From: Intestinibacillus massiliensis
GTDB taxonomy: Bacteria; Bacillota; Clostridia; Oscillospirales; Butyricicoccaceae
DNA: 64,000 bases
Assembly: GCF_900155735.1 (NCBI RefSeq)
Contig: NZ_LT707059.1
Span: 588,193 to 652,192, forward strand
Direction of reading: 5' to 3'
Positions 60,264 to 64,000 of this stretch are shown piece by piece. The translations under genes were made by a program, and so were the position numbers. The notes beneath the pieces are model-generated. The model was not told the origin of the DNA, did no database searches, and saw only the letters and a list, made by a program, of their open reading frames with translations. Numbering within the stretch: the first letter of the stretch is position 1; the number at the start of each line of letters is the position of its first letter.

Positions 60264-60874
60264 AGCTGAAATTTTGCGGCGTGCGGCGGCCAGAGGACAT
60301 CGCCTATGTCAACGCCGCGCCACCGGACTACGTCGGCTTTGTCTTTGCCCAGAGCCGACGCCAGGTAACCGCCGGACAGGCGGCCGCCCTGTCGGAGCAC
60401 TTGCGGCCTGCAATCCAGACCGTGGGCGTATTCGTCAACGAACCGCTGGAGCGCCTGCTTGCGGCGGCGGAAACCGCGGGGCTTTCCGTGCTGCAGCTCC
60501 ATGGCGATGAAGACGCCCGCTATATCGAAGCGGTACGCCGGCGATGGCACGGGCCGGTGTGGAAGGCGGTGCGTGTCAGGGCTGCAGCAGATATCCGGGA
60601 GGCGGAACGCCTGCCGGTGGATGCGCTGGTGCTAGACGCGTTTTCGCCGCACGCATACGGCGGGACCGGACAGACCGCTGATTTTGACGTAATTGCGCGC
60701 AACCGCCCCTCTCTTCCCTTCTTCCTGGCCGGGGGGATTTCCGCCGCAAACGTACAGGATGCCATTCGCGCCGTACAGCCGGACGGTATCGACCTATCCG
60801 GCGGGATTGAGACGGGCGGCGCAAAAGATGCCGAAAAGATAAAACAAATATATCAACTGATACGAGGTGCATAA
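60260..60874 (+). CDS. trpF: phosphoribosylanthranilate isomerase
   Basis: 204 residues. [20 protein letters not shown] has the catalytic Cys (usually KICG), [53 protein letters not shown] with the catalytic Asp, and [14 protein letters not shown]. Overlaps trpC by 4 and trpB by 1 base. Confidence 0.95.
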   Translation: MKLKFCGVRRPEDIAYVNAAPPDYVGFVFAQSRRQVTAGQAAALSEHLRPAIQTVGVFVNEPLERLLAAAETAGLSVLQLHGDEDARYIEAVRRRWHGPVWKAVRVRAAADIREAERLPVDALVLDAFSPHAYGGTGQTADFDVIARNRPSLPFFLAGGISAANVQDAIRAVQPDGIDLSGGIETGGAKDAEKIKQIYQLIRGA

Positions 60875-62061
60875 TGGGAACACACGGAAGATTCGGGCCT
60901 TACGGCGGACAATATATCCCCGAGACCCTGATGAACGCGGTCATTGAGCTGGAGCAGGCCTATAACCGTTATAAAAACGACCCCGATTTTGTGGCGGAAC
61001 TGGACGACCTGCTGCAAAACTATGCCGGGCGGCCGAGTATGCTGTATTTTGCCAAAAAAATGACGCGGGAACTCGGCGGCGCGAAAATCTACCTGAAGCG
61101 CGAAGACCTTAACCACACAGGTTCCCACAAAATCAATAACGTCCTGGGGCAGGTGCTTCTCGCCAAGCGCATGGGCAAAACGCGTGTGATTGCGGAAACC
61201 GGCGCCGGGCAGCATGGCGTTGCCACCGCGACCGCCGCCGCGCTGATGGATATGGAATGCGAAATTTTCATGGGCAAAGAGGATACCGACCGGCAGGCGC
61301 TCAATGTATTCCGCATGGAGCTGCTCGGCGCAAAAGTACACCCGGTCACAAGCGGCACCATGACGCTCAAGGATGCCGTAAGCGAAACCATGCGCGAGTG
61401 GACCGCGCGGATCGACGATACGCATTATGTCCTGGGCTCGGTGATGGGGCCCGCCCCGTTCCCTGAGATCGTGCGGGATTTCCAGGCCGTGATTGGGCGC
61501 GAAATCAAGCAGCAGTTATTGGAGCGCGAAGGCCGGTTGCCAACCGCCGTGCTTGCATGCGTAGGCGGCGGCTCAAATGCAATGGGTGCATTTTATGATT
61601 TTATCGGGAACCCTGAGGTACGGCTGATCGGCTGCGAAGCCGCCGGCCGCGGGGCGGATACGCCGGAAACCGCCGCTACAATTGCGACCGGCACCGTCGG
61701 CGTGTTCCACGGTATGAAGTCCTACTTCTGCCAGGATGAATACGGCCAGATCGCGCCTGTCTATTCCATTTCCGCCGGCCTGGATTATCCGGGGATCGGC
61801 CCGGAACATGCGATGCTGCACGACAACGGCCGCGCGGAATACGTGCCGGTAACCGATGACGAAGCGGTCGACGCGTTCGAGTACCTTTCCCGCACGGAAG
61901 GCATTATCCCGGCAATCGAAAGCGCGCACGCGGTCGCCCATGCGCGGAAAATCGCACCGGCCATGTTCAAGGACGACATCCTGGTCGTCAACCTTTCCGG
62001 GCGCGGCGATAAGGACGTCGCCGCCATTGCGCGATATAGGGGGGTAAACCTGTATGACTAA
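60874..62061 (+). CDS. trpB: tryptophan synthase beta subunit
   Basis: 395 residues, TrpB1 type. [20 protein letters not shown], the PLP Lys in [59 protein letters not shown] phosphate loop, and SGRGDKD near the end. It makes tryptophan from indole and serine in an alpha2beta2 complex. Its end overlaps trpA by 8 bases. Confidence 0.97.
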   Translation: MGTHGRFGPYGGQYIPETLMNAVIELEQAYNRYKNDPDFVAELDDLLQNYAGRPSMLYFAKKMTRELGGAKIYLKREDLNHTGSHKINNVLGQVLLAKRMGKTRVIAETGAGQHGVATATAAALMDMECEIFMGKEDTDRQALNVFRMELLGAKVHPVTSGTMTLKDAVSETMREWTARIDDTHYVLGSVMGPAPFPEIVRDFQAVIGREIKQQLLEREGRLPTAVLACVGGGSNAMGAFYDFIGNPEVRLIGCEAAGRGADTPETAATIATGTVGVFHGMKSYFCQDEYGQIAPVYSISAGLDYPGIGPEHAMLHDNGRAEYVPVTDDEAVDAFEYLSRTEGIIPAIESAHAVAHARKIAPAMFKDDILVVNLSGRGDKDVAAIARYRGVNLYD

Positions 62062-62830
62062 AATCCACAGAGCCTTTGAGGATGGAAAGGCCTTTATTGC
62101 ATTCGTCACCGCCGGCGACCCGTCGCTTGCGGTGACCGAAGAACTGATCCTTACCATGGCGGAAGCGGGCGCAGATTTGATTGAAATCGGCATCCCATTT
62201 TCCGATCCCGTCGCAGAGGGCGTCGTCATCCAGGACGCGAACGTCCGTGCGCTTGCCGCGGGCTGCACCACGGACAAAATATTTGATATGGTGCGCCGTA
62301 TGCGTCAAAAAACCGACGTCCCGTTGGTATTCCTTACCTATCTCAACCCCATCTATACCTATGGTGCAGAAAAGTTTCTCGCCAACTGTGAAGGCTGCGG
62401 CCTGGACGGCCTGATCATCCCGGATATGCCGTTTGAGGAAAAGGACGAACTCGGCCAGGCGGCGCAGGCGCACAACGTCGACCTGATCTCCATGATCGCC
62501 CCGACTTCGCACGAGCGCATCGCTATGATCGCGAAGGAAGCCCGCGGCTTTATCTACTGCGTGTCGTCCCTCGGTGTCACCGGGATGCGCTCTGAGATCA
62601 CCACAAACGTGGGCGAAATCGTGCAGGTTGCGCGAAAATACAGCGACATCCCCTGTGCCGTCGGTTTCGGGATTTCGACCCCGGAACAGACCAGGGAGAT
62701 GGCGGCGCTGTCCGACGGCGCGATCGTTGGGAGCGCAATCGTCAAGCTGGTCGCCCAGTATGGGAACGAATGCATCCCCTATGTGCGTGAATATGTGCAA
62801 AAGATGAAAGACGCCGTCCGCAATGCATAA
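62054..62830 (+). CDS. trpA: tryptophan synthase alpha subunit
   Basis: 258-residue barrel. [20 protein letters not shown], and [20 protein letters not shown] with catalytic Glu44. The residue equivalent to Salmonella Asp60 (usually in ADG) is Glu55 here (AEG), a conservative exchange. [34 protein letters not shown] and [15 protein letters not shown] are intact. It cleaves indole-3-glycerol phosphate and passes indole to TrpB. Last gene of the trp operon. Confidence 0.95.
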   Translation: MTKIHRAFEDGKAFIAFVTAGDPSLAVTEELILTMAEAGADLIEIGIPFSDPVAEGVVIQDANVRALAAGCTTDKIFDMVRRMRQKTDVPLVFLTYLNPIYTYGAEKFLANCEGCGLDGLIIPDMPFEEKDELGQAAQAHNVDLISMIAPTSHERIAMIAKEARGFIYCVSSLGVTGMRSEITTNVGEIVQVARKYSDIPCAVGFGISTPEQTREMAALSDGAIVGSAIVKLVAQYGNECIPYVREYVQKMKDAVRNA

Positions 62831-62831
62831 G

Positions 62832-62868
62832 AAAAGGGCTGTGGGATGAAACACCCACAGCCCTTTTT
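62832..62868. terminator. bidirectional terminator after trpA
   Basis: 14-bp stem AAAAGGGCTGTGGG with 8-base loop and T run. It sits between convergent trpA and the small membrane gene. Confidence 0.9.
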
Positions 62869-62869
62869 G

Positions 62870-63169
62870 TCAATCATCTTCGCGGAAGAAGATGCGCCAA
62901 ATCAGGAACACATAAGAAAAGATAAATCCAAGGAATAAAATCCCCTTAAACCTGCTGAAAAACTTGGAGAATTTGGAACCTATCCACAAGCCAAAACTCA
63001 GCAGGCAGATTTTGAGCATTGCAAAATCAAAGACATTGAAACCGCGCGCTTTTTCCATCAGGTATGCGACGAGTACGGAAGCCTTTTCCTTCGCGCACTG
63101 TGCATGCGCGCAAAAATCCTCCTTGTCAAAGCTGTTAAGCAGGCCGCTGCATTTCTCGCAACATTTCAT
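62870..63169 (-). CDS. small membrane protein with Cys-rich N-terminus
   Basis: 99 residues. MKCCEKCSGLLNSFDKEDFC carries Cys residues in a CCEKC...C...HAQC pattern that may bind metal. The C-terminal half has two hydrophobic stretches (MLKICLLSFGLWIGSKF and GILFLGFIFSYVFLIWRIFF). Similar clostridial proteins are annotated permease-like, without evidence. ATG 63169 has AGGGAG 6 bases upstream, so the upstream in-frame extension is not used. Function unknown. Confidence 0.72.
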   Translation of the reverse strand: MKCCEKCSGLLNSFDKEDFCAHAQCAKEKASVLVAYLMEKARGFNVFDFAMLKICLLSFGLWIGSKFSKFFSRFKGILFLGFIFSYVFLIWRIFFREDD

Positions 63170-63186
63170 ATGGCACTCCCTTTCTT

Positions 63187-63852
63187 CTACGGTTGTTTTT
63201 GTATGCGGCGCGAAGTGTATGTACGCTTTTGCGCCGCCCTTTCTTTTTGACGCGCAATTTCCTGCGCGGTAGAGCATGAAATACATCCCTCTGGTGCAAT
63301 CTTGCCCAAACGCATGCCTATTTTATCCGCCAGCACGTCCGCATCCACCGAATCGGTCTGCTTGAGCGCTTCCTGTAGGATCATGCCGCACGCCAAGGCG
63401 TCCGACCCGGCCTCGTGGTGATTGAGGGGAATAGCCAGTGCGGATGAAACCGTGTCAAGCTTATGGTTTTGGAGCGCAGGCCATACCTTTTGCGACACTT
63501 TTACCGTACACACATATCTGCAGCGCGGCAGATCCAGCCCATAGTGCGTCAGCGTTTTGCATAAGACGGCGGTATCAAACATCGCATTATGGCAGACAAG
63601 CACGGAATCTTCGATATCCGGCTGCAGCAGCGGCCAAATTTCCGGGAACGCCGGTGAATTTTTTACCATTGCCGGGGTGATACCGTGTACCTTGATATTG
63701 AACCAGTGGAATGCGCCAAATGCTTTGGGCGGGCGGATCAAATAAACGTCTGAATGTAGAAGCTCGCGGTCTTCAAAAACCGAAACGCCAACCGAACATG
63801 CGCTGCAGGGCGAGGAATTTGCAGTCTCAAAATCAAGCGCTACATACTTCAT
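63187..63852 (-). CDS. DnaQ-like 3'-5' exonuclease (DEDDh)
   Basis: 221 residues. Exo I MKYVALDFETANSSPCSACS with the DxE pair, Exo II DSVLVCHNAMFDTAVLCKTL, and Exo III NHHEAGSDALACG (HxxxxD) are all present. The length and isolated domain suggest a stand-alone epsilon-like or DNA repair exonuclease. GGAGG is 7 bases before ATG 63852, and the upstream gene overlaps it by 4 bases. Confidence 0.92.
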   Translation of the reverse strand: MKYVALDFETANSSPCSACSVGVSVFEDRELLHSDVYLIRPPKAFGAFHWFNIKVHGITPAMVKNSPAFPEIWPLLQPDIEDSVLVCHNAMFDTAVLCKTLTHYGLDLPRCRYVCTVKVSQKVWPALQNHKLDTVSSALAIPLNHHEAGSDALACGMILQEALKQTDSVDADVLADKIGMRLGKIAPEGCISCSTAQEIARQKERAAQKRTYTSRRIQKQP

Positions 63853-64000
63853 CTGAGCGCCTCCGTTTCCGCGGCCTGTGAGCGCTCCTTGATTGCACAT
63901 AAAAACCGGTAGAACGGGGCGATACCCTTCAAATCCGCCAGCATCGGACGCACAAAGCTGCCGTTAAAGAGCGCCTCAAAATCCTGGCATTCATACGAAA
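63849..64000 (-). CDS. C-terminal end of an unidentified gene, cut by window edge
   Basis: The minus-strand frame runs in from beyond the window: YECQDFEALFNGSFVRPMLA, then DLKGIAPFYRFLCAIKERSQ and AAETEALR, stop at 63849-63851. It overlaps the exonuclease start (ATGA), so it belongs to the same operon. About 50 codons are visible and no family was recognised. Confidence 0.55.
   Translation of the reverse strand, partial: SYECQDFEALFNGSFVRPMLADLKGIAPFYRFLCAIKERSQAAETEALR

Overview
The window looks like a chromosome segment of an anaerobic, moderately high-GC clostridium, most likely of the Oscillospiraceae/Butyricicoccaceae type. The evidence is four T-box leaders, an FMN riboswitch upstream of ribU, an S-layer-anchored surface protein, the anaerobic (CbiK/CbiC/CbiP) cobalamin route, ThyX, an RqcH/NFACT protein, and textbook sigma-A promoters (TTGACA-17-TATAAT). 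No rRNA, tRNA, CRISPR array or transposase was seen.

Layout. 1-4.5 kb: end of a cobalamin operon (apgM-like phosphatase, cbiP, cobO, cbiC, cbiK). 4.5-13.2 kb: degV/HdeD-family pair, nfeD-SPFH pair, a DUF1858 redox protein, an MFS transporter, trmK-nif3 and rqcH. 13.2-23.7 kb (minus strand): shikimate/phenylalanine operon aroF-aroB-aroC-pheA-aroA-aroE/K behind a T-box with a UUC (Phe) specifier, followed by a secreted SLH-anchored phosphodiester glycosidase. 23.7-29.65 kb: an integrated filamentous phage (inovirus). 29.7-34.5 kb (minus): ribU under an FMN riboswitch, an RNase M5-like Toprim gene, holA, comEC. 34.6-46 kb (minus): HIT protein, T-box-controlled alaS, then a long operon with U32 peptidase, mltG, CPBP protease, 5-FCL, DJ-1, a GNAT and a DUF2156 protein, then thyX, a GT26 glycosyltransferase and an orphan holin-like protein. 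46-50.9 kb (minus): T-box(Leu)-leuA-leuC-leuD-leuB. 50.9-55.8 kb: hslO, methyltransferase, YerC/TrpR-like regulator, a dicarboxylate/amino-acid symporter, a small GNAT and an AI-2E-family exporter. 56-62.9 kb: T-box(Trp)-trpE-trpGD-trpC-trpF-trpB-trpA. The right edge carries a small membrane protein, a DnaQ-like exonuclease and a truncated unknown gene.

The most notable element is the roughly 5.3-5.9 kb inovirus prophage. It has the classical filamentous-phage gene order: DNA-binding protein, tiny membrane coat proteins, a 58-residue pVIII-like major coat protein followed by a terminator, a pIII-like adsorption protein, a pVI-like protein, a Zot/pI morphogenesis ATPase, intergenic hairpins, a Rep_trans-type replication initiator and further small membrane proteins. 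It encodes no recognisable integrase, suggesting that it uses host Xer or its own Rep to integrate. Its ssDNA-binding gene seems to carry a 2-bp frameshifting duplication. An AT-rich, oppositely oriented small membrane gene at its left edge may be cargo.

Three amino-acid biosynthetic operons (aro/phe, leu, trp) and alaS are controlled by tRNA-sensing T-boxes. The shikimate genes feed chorismate to PheA and to the trp operon in the same 40 kb. Several pathway enzymes are fusions (AroE-AroK, TrpG-TrpD).
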